Below are positions 15,756-23,154 of a stretch of 32,906 bases of DNA, in pieces. A program made the position numbers and the translations under genes. The notes under the pieces were generated by a model. That model had not been told where the DNA came from and ran no database searches. It saw nothing but the letters and a program-made list of their open reading frames with translations. This DNA is from Lysobacter_F sp035645555. Lineage in GTDB: Bacteria; Pseudomonadota; Gammaproteobacteria; Xanthomonadales; Xanthomonadaceae. The first letter of the stretch is position 1. The number at the start of each line of letters is the position of its first letter. The stretch lies in assembly GCA_035645555.1 (NCBI GenBank), contig DASQMI010000087.1, positions 1 to 32,906 on the forward strand, written 5' to 3'.

Positions 15756-17768
15756 ATGTCGCCGGTAATCGTACGTCGATGGCTTGCGCTTGCGGCGCTG
15801 GGGCTGGCCCTGGTGGCGCCGGCGCATGCGCGCACGCTGGGCGCGCGCATCGAGCGCGTCACCACCGCGGCGGCGATGTTGCGCGACGTACAGGTGACGC
15901 TCACGTGGCCGGCACAGGCGCAACAGGGTGCGCTGCGGCTGCGCGCCGCGCACCTGGACGCGCCCGATCTCGGCTACGCGCTGCGCGCGCTCGACTGGCA
16001 ATGCACGCTCACCCGCGAACGCGCCGGCTGGCACTGCGACGGGCCGCTGCGCAGCGCGCACGGAAGCGCGCGGCTGGTGCTCGCATTCGACGACCGCGCC
16101 ACGCGGGCCGAAGTGCGCCGCGGCGACACCCGCATCGCGCTGCGGCGCGACGCGCGCACGCCCGACCTGACCCGGATCGACCTGACTGCGGTGCCGCTGG
16201 CCTGGGCGCAGGCGCTGACCGCGCAGGCGTGGCCGGAGGGCCGCCTGGGCGCGGGCCGCCTCGACGCGCGTCTGCAGATCGCCGCGCCCACTGCGGCGCC
16301 GCTGCGCGTGCGCGGTCCGCTGACGCTGCGCGATGCCGCGTTCGACACCCCCGACGGGCTGGTCGCGGGGCAGAACCTGACCGCACGACTGGAACTCGAC
16401 CTGCGCTTCGGTGCGCGCGACGAGGTGCGGGTGCAGGGCACGCTGGAACGCGGCGAGCTGCTGTTCGGCAACGCCTACGTCGCGCCGCAGCGGCCGGTGG
16501 CGCTGTCGCTGGAAGCCCGGAGCGATAGCGGGGCATGGCGCGTGCCGCGCTTCGAGTGGAGCGAAGGCGATGCGCTGCGCGCCTCGGGCGCGGCCGGCTT
16601 CGGCGCCGACGGCGGGTTGCGCGCGCTCAGCCTGCAGGCGCGCAGTACGGACCTCGCCGCGTTGCAGGCCGGCTACCTGTCCGGCTGGCTCGGCGTGGCA
16701 GGCCTCGGCGAACTGAAGACGCAGGGCGCGTTCGATCTGCGGCTCGATGTCGACGCCGGCGCGCTCGTCGCGGCCAACGCGCGCCTGCACGACGTGCGGA
16801 TCGATGATCCGCGCGGGCGCTTCGGCTTCGACGGTCTCGACGGCGAGATCGCGTATTCCACTCGCGGTGCGGCGCCCAGCGCGGTGGCCTGGCGCGGCGG
16901 GCGCCTGTACGGACTCGAGTTCGGTCCCACGCGGCTGCCGCTCGCCTCCGGCGACGGCGTGCTGCGCCTGCGCGAGCCGGTGGAGATGGCGATCCTCGGC
17001 GGTCGGATCGGCTTCGATGCGTTCGAGCTGCGTCCGCCGCGCGACGGCCAGGGGCTCGATGTGCGCTTCGGGCTGTCGCTGGCCGGACTCGAGGTGCAGC
17101 GGTTGGCACAGGCGCTCGGCTGGCCGGCGTTCGGCGGCGAGCTGAGCGGACGCATTCCGCAGGCGCGCTACGCCAACGACCGGCTCGAATTCGATGGCGG
17201 CCTGTCGATGTCGGTGTTCGACGGCCAGGTGCGGGTCGCGTCGCTGGCGATGGAGCGGCCGTTCGGCACCGCGCCGACGCTGTCGGCCGACATCGAGCTC
17301 GACGGGCTCGACCTGCACGCGCTGACTGGCGTGTTCGATTTCGGCAGCATCACCGGCCGGCTCGACGGCCGCATCGGCGGCCTGCGTCTGGTCGACTGGA
17401 CGCCGGTCGCGTTCGACGCGAGGCTGCAGACCCGGCGCGTGCGCGGCGTCCCGCAACGCATCAGCCAGCGCGCGGTGCAGAGCATCTCCAGCGTCGGCGA
17501 CGCGTCGCTGGTGACCACGCTGCAGGGCCAGCTGATCCGCCTGTTCGACGATTTCGGCTACCGTCGCATCGGGCTGGCGTGCCGGCTGGTGGACGAGGTC
17601 TGCGAGATGGACGGGCTCGGTTCAGCCGGAACCGGCTTTATCATCGTCGAAGGCGCGGGCGTGCCGCGCCTGACCGTGATCGGCTTCAACCGCCGCGTCG
17701 ATTGGCCGACGCTGGTGGAACGGCTGGCGGCGGCCGGGCAGGGCGATGTGTCGCCGGTGGTCGAATAA
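15756..17768 (+). CDS. YdbH-like AsmA-family intermembrane phospholipid transport protein
   Basis: A 670-residue protein with an N-terminal signal or anchor segment (MSPVIVRRWLALAALGLALV, then APAHA, about 1-24). A long, beta-rich periplasmic body follows, with the repeated amphipathic strand pattern of AsmA-like bridges. The C-terminal part (about 560-665) has QSISSVGDASLVTTLQGQL, the LFDDFGYRRIGLACRL segment, and VIGFNRRVDWPTLVERL, which I associate with the YdbH family. In E. coli YdbH works with lipoprotein YnbE and periplasmic YdbL and is redundant with TamB and YhdP in moving phospholipids to the outer membrane. This version is about 200 residues shorter than E. coli YdbH. A YdbL-type gene follows 15 bp downstream, supporting the call. 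Family assignment is by recognition and context. Confidence 0.75.
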   Translation: MSPVIVRRWLALAALGLALVAPAHARTLGARIERVTTAAAMLRDVQVTLTWPAQAQQGALRLRAAHLDAPDLGYALRALDWQCTLTRERAGWHCDGPLRSAHGSARLVLAFDDRATRAEVRRGDTRIALRRDARTPDLTRIDLTAVPLAWAQALTAQAWPEGRLGAGRLDARLQIAAPTAAPLRVRGPLTLRDAAFDTPDGLVAGQNLTARLELDLRFGARDEVRVQGTLERGELLFGNAYVAPQRPVALSLEARSDSGAWRVPRFEWSEGDALRASGAAGFGADGGLRALSLQARSTDLAALQAGYLSGWLGVAGLGELKTQGAFDLRLDVDAGALVAANARLHDVRIDDPRGRFGFDGLDGEIAYSTRGAAPSAVAWRGGRLYGLEFGPTRLPLASGDGVLRLREPVEMAILGGRIGFDAFELRPPRDGQGLDVRFGLSLAGLEVQRLAQALGWPAFGGELSGRIPQARYANDRLEFDGGLSMSVFDGQVRVASLAMERPFGTAPTLSADIELDGLDLHALTGVFDFGSITGRLDGRIGGLRLVDWTPVAFDARLQTRRVRGVPQRISQRAVQSISSVGDASLVTTLQGQLIRLFDDFGYRRIGLACRLVDEVCEMDGLGSAGTGFIIVEGAGVPRLTVIGFNRRVDWPTLVERLAAAGQGDVSPVVE

Positions 17769-17783
17769 CTTCGGAGAACCTCC

Positions 17784-18386
17784 ATGCAACGATGGCTGGC
17801 TGTACCCGTGATGGCGGCGCTGCTGACCGCCTGCGTCACGATCAACGTCTACTTCCCCGCCGCCGAGGCGCGCGAAGCCGCGCGCGAGTTCGTCGAGAAG
17901 GTGATCAGCGAGGACGGCACGACCCAGCCGGCGCCGCAGGAGAAGAAGTCCGGCGGCCCGAACGCGTCGCTGCGGCCGGTGGAGTTCGACTGGCTGGCGC
18001 TGATCGGCATCGGCAGCGCGCATGCGCAGACGCCGGACTTCAACATCCGCACCCCGGCCATCCAGGCGATCCAAGCACGGATGGAGGCGCGTTTCGACAG
18101 CGAGCTGCGCGCGGCGTTCGACGCCGGCGCGCTGGGCTTCGCCCGCGACGGCACCGTCGTGGTGCGCGATGCCGCCAAGCTCGAGCTCAAGGACCGCGTC
18201 GCGGTCAACCAGGCGGTGGCCGAGGAGAACCGCGATCGCAAGGCGCTCTACCGCGAGGTCGCCGTGGCCAATGGCCATCCCGAGTGGGAAGGGCAGGTGC
18301 GCGACGTATTTGCCCGCCAGTGGATCGCCAGCGCCCGCGCGGGCTGGTGGTACCAGGACGCCGGCGGCGCCTGGAAGCAGAAATGA
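17784..18386 (+). CDS. YdbL (DUF1318) lipoprotein with YnbE-like N-terminus
   Basis: A 200-residue protein with GGAG seven bases before its ATG. A lipoprotein signal ends in LLTAC, giving lipid-modified C17, followed by VTINVYFP and a charged helix (about 18-42). That short segment resembles the small YnbE lipoprotein. A Pro/Lys-rich linker (about 43-65) leads to a hydrophobic stretch WLALIGIGSAHAQ (70-82) that looks like the end of a second signal peptide. From about 85 onward the DUF1318/YdbL domain is clear: RTPAIQAIQARMEARF, VVVRDAAKLELKDRVAV, and AEENRDRKALYREVA, ending in WWYQDAGGAWKQK. The YdbL partner role is known from E. coli; the fused form is my reading. It forms an operon with the YdbH-like gene and is followed by a terminator. 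Confidence 0.82.
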   Translation: MQRWLAVPVMAALLTACVTINVYFPAAEAREAAREFVEKVISEDGTTQPAPQEKKSGGPNASLRPVEFDWLALIGIGSAHAQTPDFNIRTPAIQAIQARMEARFDSELRAAFDAGALGFARDGTVVVRDAAKLELKDRVAVNQAVAEENRDRKALYREVAVANGHPEWEGQVRDVFARQWIASARAGWWYQDAGGAWKQK

Positions 18387-18437
18387 GCGGGGCGGGGCGC
18401 TTCCGGCGTCCCGCGCCGTAAAATTTCCCGTCGGCAT

Positions 18438-18471
18438 GGAGCCCGCGCCGCCCGCGCGGGCTCCTGCTTTT
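18438..18471 (+). terminator. Intrinsic terminator of the ydbH-ydbL operon
   Basis: A 10-bp stem (GGAGCCCGCG at 18438-18447 with CGCGGGCTCC at 18455-18464) and a seven-base loop are followed by TGCTTTT. It lies 52 bp after the YdbL-like stop and upstream of rlmD, so rlmD probably has its own promoter. Confidence 0.75.
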
Positions 18472-18511
18472 CCGCGCTCCGTTCATCCCGCCTCCCGAGT
18501 TCCGCCCGCCC

Positions 18512-19828
18512 GTGCCCCGCCTCGACACCACGCCGTTCGAACTTGCGATCACCGACCTGACCCACGACGGACGCGGCGTCGCCCGCCGCGACTCCGGCAA
18601 GACCGTGTTCGTCGCCGGCGCGCTGCCGGGCGAGCGCGTGCTGGCGGTGCAGACAGGGCGTCACCGCAGCTTCGACGAGGCACGCACGGTGGAAGTGTTG
18701 CAGGCCGCGCCGGAACGCGTGGCACCGCGCTGCGCGCATTTCGGCACCTGCGGTGGCTGCGCGCTGCAGCATTACGCCGAGGAACGGCAGATCCTCGCCA
18801 AGCAGCGCGTGCTGCTGGAGAACCTCGAGCGCATCGGCCACGTGACGCCGGCCACCGTGCTGGAGCCGCTCACCGACGCCGCCTGGGGCTACCGCCGCAA
18901 GGGCCGGTTCTCGGTGCGCCGGGTCGAGAAGAAGGACAAGACGCTGGTCGGCTTCCGCGAGGCTGATCCGCGCTTCGTCGCCGACCTCGGCGAGTGCCAC
19001 ACGGTGATTCCGCGGGTGGGCGCGCTAATCCCAACGCTGTCGACGCTGATCGACGGCTTGGAGACCCGCCGTGAGATTCCGCAGGTGGAGTTCATCGCCG
19101 GCGACGACACCGTCGCGCTGACGTTCCGCCATCTGGTCCCGCTGCCCGACGCCGACCGCGCCGCGCTGGTGGCGTTCGCGCAGGCGCACGGCGTCGCGGT
19201 GTTCCTGCAACCGGGCGGGGTCGACAGCGTGCATGCGCTGTGGCCGGACAACCCGAAGCTCGCGTTTGCGCTGCCGCAGTGGGGCATCGAGCTGAGGTTC
19301 CGGCCGCTGGACTTCATCCAGGTCAACGCGGGGCTCAATGCGCGCATGATCCAGCGCGCGCTCGACCTGCTGGAGCCGCAGGCGGAGGAGCGCGTGCTCG
19401 ACCTGTTCGCCGGGCTCGGCAACTTCACGTTGCCGCTGGCACGCCATGCCCGCGAGGTGGTCGGGGTGGAGGGCGATGCCGGGCTGGTGCAGCGCGCGCG
19501 CGAGAACGCCGCGCACAACGGCATTGCCAACGCCCAGTTCCATGCCGCCGACCTCGCGCAGGACCTGCGCGGCGAGCCGTGGATGCGCGAGGGCTTCGAC
19601 AAGCTGCTGCTCGATCCGCCGCGCTCCGGTGCCGACGTCGTGCTCGCGCAGCTGCCGCTCAAGCAGTTCCGCCGCATCGTCTACGTCAGCTGCCATCCGG
19701 CGTCGCTCGCCCGCGATGCCGGCTATCTGGTCAACGAAAAGGGCTGGCGCCTGCGCGCGGCCGGGGTGATGGACATGTTCCCGCACACCGCGCACGTGGA
19801 GTCGATCGCCGTGTTCGAGCCGCGCTGA
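18512..19828 (+). CDS. rlmD: 23S rRNA (uracil-1939-C5)-methyltransferase RlmD
   Basis: A 438-residue SAM-dependent rRNA methyltransferase of the RumA family. An N-terminal TRAM domain (about 5-65) is followed by cysteines C74, C80, C83 (CAHFGTCGGC) and C162 (GECHTV), the [4Fe-4S] ligand set. The SAM-binding motif LDLFAGLGNFTLPLA is at 296-310, the LLDPPRSG motif at 366-373, and the nucleophilic cysteine C394 in VYVSCHPASLARD. The start is GTG at 18512, giving the family N-terminus; the leader shows no strong ribosome binding site. Two bases separate its stop region from the CYTH gene start. Confidence 0.96.
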   Translation: MPRLDTTPFELAITDLTHDGRGVARRDSGKTVFVAGALPGERVLAVQTGRHRSFDEARTVEVLQAAPERVAPRCAHFGTCGGCALQHYAEERQILAKQRVLLENLERIGHVTPATVLEPLTDAAWGYRRKGRFSVRRVEKKDKTLVGFREADPRFVADLGECHTVIPRVGALIPTLSTLIDGLETRREIPQVEFIAGDDTVALTFRHLVPLPDADRAALVAFAQAHGVAVFLQPGGVDSVHALWPDNPKLAFALPQWGIELRFRPLDFIQVNAGLNARMIQRALDLLEPQAEERVLDLFAGLGNFTLPLARHAREVVGVEGDAGLVQRARENAAHNGIANAQFHAADLAQDLRGEPWMREGFDKLLLDPPRSGADVVLAQLPLKQFRRIVYVSCHPASLARDAGYLVNEKGWRLRAAGVMDMFPHTAHVESIAVFEPR

Positions 19829-19829
19829 C

Positions 19830-20339
19830 ATGGGCATCGAGATCGAACGCAAGTTCCTGGTCGCGGGCGATGGCTGGCGCACCGCCGCGCACGCGGTGGT
19901 GCCGATGGCGCAGGGCTACCTCAACGACCTCGCCGCGCTCGAACGCGGAGCGATGAACGTCTCGGTGCGGGTGCGCATCGCCGGCGAGCAGGGCTACCTC
20001 AACCTCAAGTCGCGCGAGCTCGGGCATACCCGGCAGGAGTTCGACTACCCGATCCCGCTGGAAGACGCGCAGGCGCTGCTGACGCTGTGCGTCGGCGGCC
20101 GAGTGGAGAAGCGGCGCCACCTGGTCCGCCACGGCGGCTTCCTGTGGGAGGTCGACGAGTTCCTAGGCGACAACGCCGGGCTGCTGGTCGCGGAAATCGA
20201 GCTGCCGGCGGCGGACGCACCGTTCGCGCGACCGGACTGGCTGGGCGCCGAGGTCACCCATCTGCAGCGCTACTACAACCTGGCGCTGGCCGAGCGCCCG
20301 TACCGCGACTGGAGCGAGGCCGAGCGCGCGGGCGCCTGA
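19830..20339 (+). CDS. CYTH-domain protein (inorganic triphosphatase-like)
   Basis: A 169-residue single CYTH (triphosphate tunnel metalloenzyme) protein. The signature ExExK is present at E4, E6 and K8 (IEIERKF), followed by charged strand residues typical of the tunnel: VRVRIAG, YLNLKSRE, and RQEFDYPIP, with KRRHLV, WEVDEF and VAEIELP. The family's C-terminal YYNLALAERPY closing helix is also seen. Such small bacterial proteins usually hydrolyse inorganic tripolyphosphate or other triphosphates in the cytosol; E. coli YgiF is a larger relative. The ATG sits directly after the rlmD stop, so it is probably co-translated with rlmD. Confidence 0.9.
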   Translation: MGIEIERKFLVAGDGWRTAAHAVVPMAQGYLNDLAALERGAMNVSVRVRIAGEQGYLNLKSRELGHTRQEFDYPIPLEDAQALLTLCVGGRVEKRRHLVRHGGFLWEVDEFLGDNAGLLVAEIELPAADAPFARPDWLGAEVTHLQRYYNLALAERPYRDWSEAERAGA

Positions 20340-20400
20340 GCTGCTACGCCGACCGCATCTGCGCCACAATCGGCGCCTTCGTCCACGGAGTCCTTCACCC

Positions 20401-21396
20401 ATGCTCGTGATCGGCATCGCCGGCACCGAACTCGACGCGCGCGAGCGCGACTGGCTGCAGCACCCGGCATGCGGCGGCGTGATCCTGTTCGCGCGCAACT
20501 TCGCCTCCCGCCAGCAGGCGGGCGAGCTGTGCGCGGCGATCCGCGAGGCCGCGCCGCGCCCGCAGCTGATCTGCGTCGACCAGGAGGGCGGGCGCGTGCA
20601 GCGCTTCCGCGATGGCTACAGCGCGCTGCCGCCGCTGGAACCGTTCGGCCGCCGCTACCGCGAGGACCGCGAGGCGGCGATCAGGCTGGCCGAAGAGCAC
20701 GCCTGGCTGATGGCGAGCGAGGTCCGCGCCACCGGCGTGGACCTGAGCTTCGCACCGGTGGTCGACCTGGGTCGCGGCAACCTCGCCATCGGCGACCGCG
20801 CGTTCGACGCCGATCCGCAGGTGGTCGCCGAGTTCACCCGCGCCTACGTCCGCGGCATGCACGGCGCCGGCATGGCGGCGACCCTGAAGCATTTCCCGGG
20901 GCACGGCTCGGTCCGCGAGGACACCCATTACGACACCGCGGTCGATCCGCGCCCGCTGGAGGAGATCCGCGCGCACGACCTGGTGCCGTTCGCGGCCGGC
21001 ATCGAGGCCAAAGCCGACGCGGTGATGATGGCGCACGTGGTCTACCCGGCGGTCGATCCCGAGCCGGCCGGCTATTCGCGGCGCTGGATCGAGGAGATCC
21101 TGCGCGGCGAGATGGGCTTCCGTGGCGTGGTGTTCAGCGACGACATCGGCATGGCCGCGGCGTTCTCGGCGGGCGGCGTGAAAGCGCGGATCGACGCCCA
21201 CCTCGATGCCGGCTGCGATGTGGTGCTGGTGTGCCATCCGGAACTGGTCGAGGAGTCGCTGGAGGCGGTGCGCGACCGCCGCCTCAACACGATGGCGATG
21301 GCCGGGCTGATCGGCCGCGGCCCGATGGGCTGGGACGCGCTGCTCGCCGACGACCGGTACGCGCAGACGCGCGGCCGTCTCGAGGGGATGGCGTGA
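20401..21396 (+). CDS. nagZ: Beta-N-acetylhexosaminidase NagZ
   Basis: A 331-residue cytosolic family 3 glycosidase that removes N-acetylglucosamine from anhydromuropeptides during peptidoglycan recycling. Its product is the signal chain for AmpC induction in some relatives. Substrate-binding DQEGGRVQR is at 60-68, the KHFPGHG motif at 163-169, the catalytic loop DTH with H176, and the nucleophile in VVFSDDIGM (244-251). GGAG stands upstream of the ATG. Its stop overlaps the hpt start (TGATG). Length fits the family. Confidence 0.96.
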   Translation: MLVIGIAGTELDARERDWLQHPACGGVILFARNFASRQQAGELCAAIREAAPRPQLICVDQEGGRVQRFRDGYSALPPLEPFGRRYREDREAAIRLAEEHAWLMASEVRATGVDLSFAPVVDLGRGNLAIGDRAFDADPQVVAEFTRAYVRGMHGAGMAATLKHFPGHGSVREDTHYDTAVDPRPLEEIRAHDLVPFAAGIEAKADAVMMAHVVYPAVDPEPAGYSRRWIEEILRGEMGFRGVVFSDDIGMAAAFSAGGVKARIDAHLDAGCDVVLVCHPELVEESLEAVRDRRLNTMAMAGLIGRGPMGWDALLADDRYAQTRGRLEGMA

Positions 21397-21947
21397 TGCA
21401 GACCGATCTCGCCTGGGCGCTCGCCAACAGCGAGCTGATCCACGACCGCGACGCGCTCGAACAGGCGATCGTGCGCATGGCCGCTCGCATCCACAACGAT
21501 TTCGCCGGCAGCCGTCCGCTGCTGCTGACCGTGATGCACGGCGGGATGCCGTTCGCGTCGCGGCTGGCGATGGAACTCGGCGCGCGCGGCTTCGACCTTG
21601 AATTCGACTACCTGCATGCCACCCGCTACCGCGGCGCCACGCTCGGCGGCGCGCTGGTGTGGAAACACCGCCCGGCCACGCCGCTGCGCGGGCGACGCGT
21701 GCTGCTCGCCGACGACATCGTCGACGAGGGCCACACGCTGCATGCCATCACCCGGTGGTGCCGCGAACAGGGGGCGGCCGAGGTGCGCATCGCCGCGCTC
21801 GCGGTGAAGCGCCACAACCGCTGCGTGCCGGGCGTGGCCGCCGACTACGCGGGCGTCCAGGTGCCGGACCGCTACGTGTTCGGCTACGGCATGGACTTCC
21901 ACGAGCAGGGTCGCAACCTGCCGGCGATTTACGCGCTGAAGGAGTGA
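21396..21947 (+). CDS. hpt: Hypoxanthine-guanine phosphoribosyltransferase
   Basis: A 183-residue type I phosphoribosyltransferase that salvages hypoxanthine and guanine to IMP and GMP with PRPP. The PRPP-binding motif VLLADDIVDEGHT is at 102-114, the N-terminal MHGGMPFA loop at 47-54 and the flexible-loop region ATRYRG at 75-80. The purine-binding element VPDRYVFGYGMDF (156-168) is near the C-terminus. The start overlaps the nagZ stop, and its own stop precedes the phosphorylase GTG by two bases. Proximity to a thioinosine/thioadenosine phosphorylase suggests it uses the hypoxanthine or adenine-derived base released there. Confidence 0.94.
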   Translation: MQTDLAWALANSELIHDRDALEQAIVRMAARIHNDFAGSRPLLLTVMHGGMPFASRLAMELGARGFDLEFDYLHATRYRGATLGGALVWKHRPATPLRGRRVLLADDIVDEGHTLHAITRWCREQGAAEVRIAALAVKRHNRCVPGVAADYAGVQVPDRYVFGYGMDFHEQGRNLPAIYALKE

Positions 21948-21949
21948 CC

Positions 21950-22705
21950 GTGGCCGAGGCGATCGAGCTGGCGGTGATCGGCGGCACCGGGCTGTATCGG
22001 CTGGCCGCGCTGGAGGACGTGCAGACCCACGAACCGGAGACGCGCTTCGGCGCGCCGTCCGGGCCGGTCCGGCTGGGCCGCCTGCACGGCCGGCGGGTGG
22101 CGTTCCTCGCCAGGCACGGCGAGGGCCATTCGCTGCCGCCGCACCGCATCAACTACCGCGCCAACCTCGCCGCGCTGCAGGCGCTCGGGGCTACCCGCGT
22201 GCTGGCGCTGAACACCGTCGGCGGCATCACCGAGCGCTTCGGCCCGCGCGTGCTGGCGTGTCCAGACCAGATCATCGATTACACCTGGGGCCGCGTCTCG
22301 ACGATCTGGGACGAAGCCGGCGGCGAGCCGCTGCACGTTGACATGGGCGAGCCGTACGACCGCACGCTGCGGCACACGCTGCTGGACGCGGCCGCGTGCG
22401 CCGGCGTGGCGGTGGTGGACGGTGGCTGCTACGGCGCCACCCAGGGGCCGCGTCTGGAGACGCGCGCCGAGATCGCGCGCCTGCGCCGCGACGGCTGCGA
22501 CCTGGTGGGCATGACCGGCATGCCGGAGGCCGCGCTCGCGCGCGAGTTCGGCTTCGCCTATGCCTGCCTGGCGATCGTCGCGAACTGGGCCGCCGGCGCC
22601 GGGCCCGATCCCGACGAGGTGATCACCCTGCAGGACGTGCTCGACAACGTCGCCGCGGCGACCGCGCAGCTGCCGGCGCTGCTGCACGCGCTGCTGGACG
22701 CGTGA
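21950..22705 (+). CDS. S-methyl-5'-thioinosine / thioadenosine phosphorylase (MTAP family)
   Basis: A 251-residue nucleoside phosphorylase clearing methylthio-nucleoside waste from polyamine or quorum-signal synthesis. GTG at 21950 is preceded by GGAG (21941-21944). Phosphate-binding GGTG is at 11-14, RHGEGH at 55-60, the NYRANLAALQALG block at 68-80, GPRLETRAEI at 167-176 and VGMTGMPEAALARE at 186-199. N212 in IVANWAAG takes the place of the aspartate used by adenine-specific MTA phosphorylases. An Asn there favours 6-oxopurines, as in the Pseudomonas aeruginosa methylthioinosine phosphorylase, which also neighbours nagZ. Substrate choice is therefore inferred as methylthioinosine. Context with hpt supports a hypoxanthine salvage route. 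Confidence 0.88.
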   Translation: MAEAIELAVIGGTGLYRLAALEDVQTHEPETRFGAPSGPVRLGRLHGRRVAFLARHGEGHSLPPHRINYRANLAALQALGATRVLALNTVGGITERFGPRVLACPDQIIDYTWGRVSTIWDEAGGEPLHVDMGEPYDRTLRHTLLDAAACAGVAVVDGGCYGATQGPRLETRAEIARLRRDGCDLVGMTGMPEAALAREFGFAYACLAIVANWAAGAGPDPDEVITLQDVLDNVAAATAQLPALLHALLDA

Positions 22706-22754
22706 CCGCCGGCACACCGGCTCGACCGTTCGTCCGACAACCGCAGCGGCCGCG

Positions 22755-22784
22755 TTGTGCGCCGCCGGGCGGCGTGCGCATACT
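22755..22784 (+). promoter_or_regulatory. Candidate sigma-70 promoter of the cold-shock gene
   Basis: TTGTGC (22755-22760) and CATACT (22779-22784) are spaced 18 bp apart, each matching consensus at four positions or more. The start site would fall near 22791, leaving a leader of about 53 bases before the ATG, long enough to hold regulatory structure. It lies in the 138-bp gap after the phosphorylase gene. Confidence 0.4.
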
Positions 22785-22843
22785 CGGCCCGCGTCCGGGC
22801 GGCCACGCCGGCGCGACACACACAGCATGAGGTCACGAGGGAT

Positions 22844-23050
22844 ATGCAGTACGGCACCGTGAAGTGGTTCAACGACGCGAAAGGATTCGGGTTCATCGCG
22901 CCGGAAGACGGAAGCGCCGATGTGTTCGTGCACTACAGCGCGATCAACTCCAAGGGCTTCCGCACCCTGAAGGAAGGCCAGCGGGTGAGCTACGAGGTCA
23001 CCCAAGGCCCGAAAGGCGCCCAGGCCACGGGCGTCACCATCGCAGGCTGA
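22844..23050 (+). CDS. Cold-shock domain protein (CspA family)
   Basis: A 68-residue single cold-shock domain that binds single-stranded RNA and DNA and melts RNA structure. RNP1 KGFGFI is at 13-18 and RNP2 DVFVHY at 26-31; MQYGTVKWFNDAKG at the start is typical. The DNA-binding face SAINSKGFRTLKEGQ is intact. GAGG ends only three bases before the ATG, a tight ribosome binding site spacing. It is a single-gene unit with its own promoter candidate and a strong terminator. Whether it is cold-induced or constitutive cannot be told. Confidence 0.96.
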   Translation: MQYGTVKWFNDAKGFGFIAPEDGSADVFVHYSAINSKGFRTLKEGQRVSYEVTQGPKGAQATGVTIAG

Positions 23051-23069
23051 GGTCCGGTCTCCGATTTCC

Positions 23070-23100
23070 AAGGCCCCGCCCCGGCGGGGCCTTTTGTTTT
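23070..23100 (+). terminator. Intrinsic terminator of the cold-shock gene
   Basis: AAGGCCCCG (23070-23078) pairs with CGGGGCCTT (23085-23093) around a six-base loop and is followed by TTGTTTT. This is the clearest rho-independent terminator in the window, 20 bp after the stop. Confidence 0.9.
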
Positions 23101-23154
23101 GGCGCGCAGCGGTGTGGCCGTGCGCTAGGCTCGAAATCCCGGGAGCGTGGCGCC

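Noticed and set aside
15588..17456. A 622-codon open frame on the minus strand opposite the YdbH-like gene
   Set aside because: It is a mirror of the high-GC third positions of the plus gene; its translation is Arg/Ala/His/Gln-rich without domains, and the plus strand has a signal peptide, a family match and a downstream operon partner.
18419..18424. TAAAAT as a -10 box for rlmD
   Set aside because: It precedes a good intrinsic terminator (18438-18471), so a transcript from it would be stopped before rlmD, and no -35 is visible. An attenuated leader cannot be excluded.
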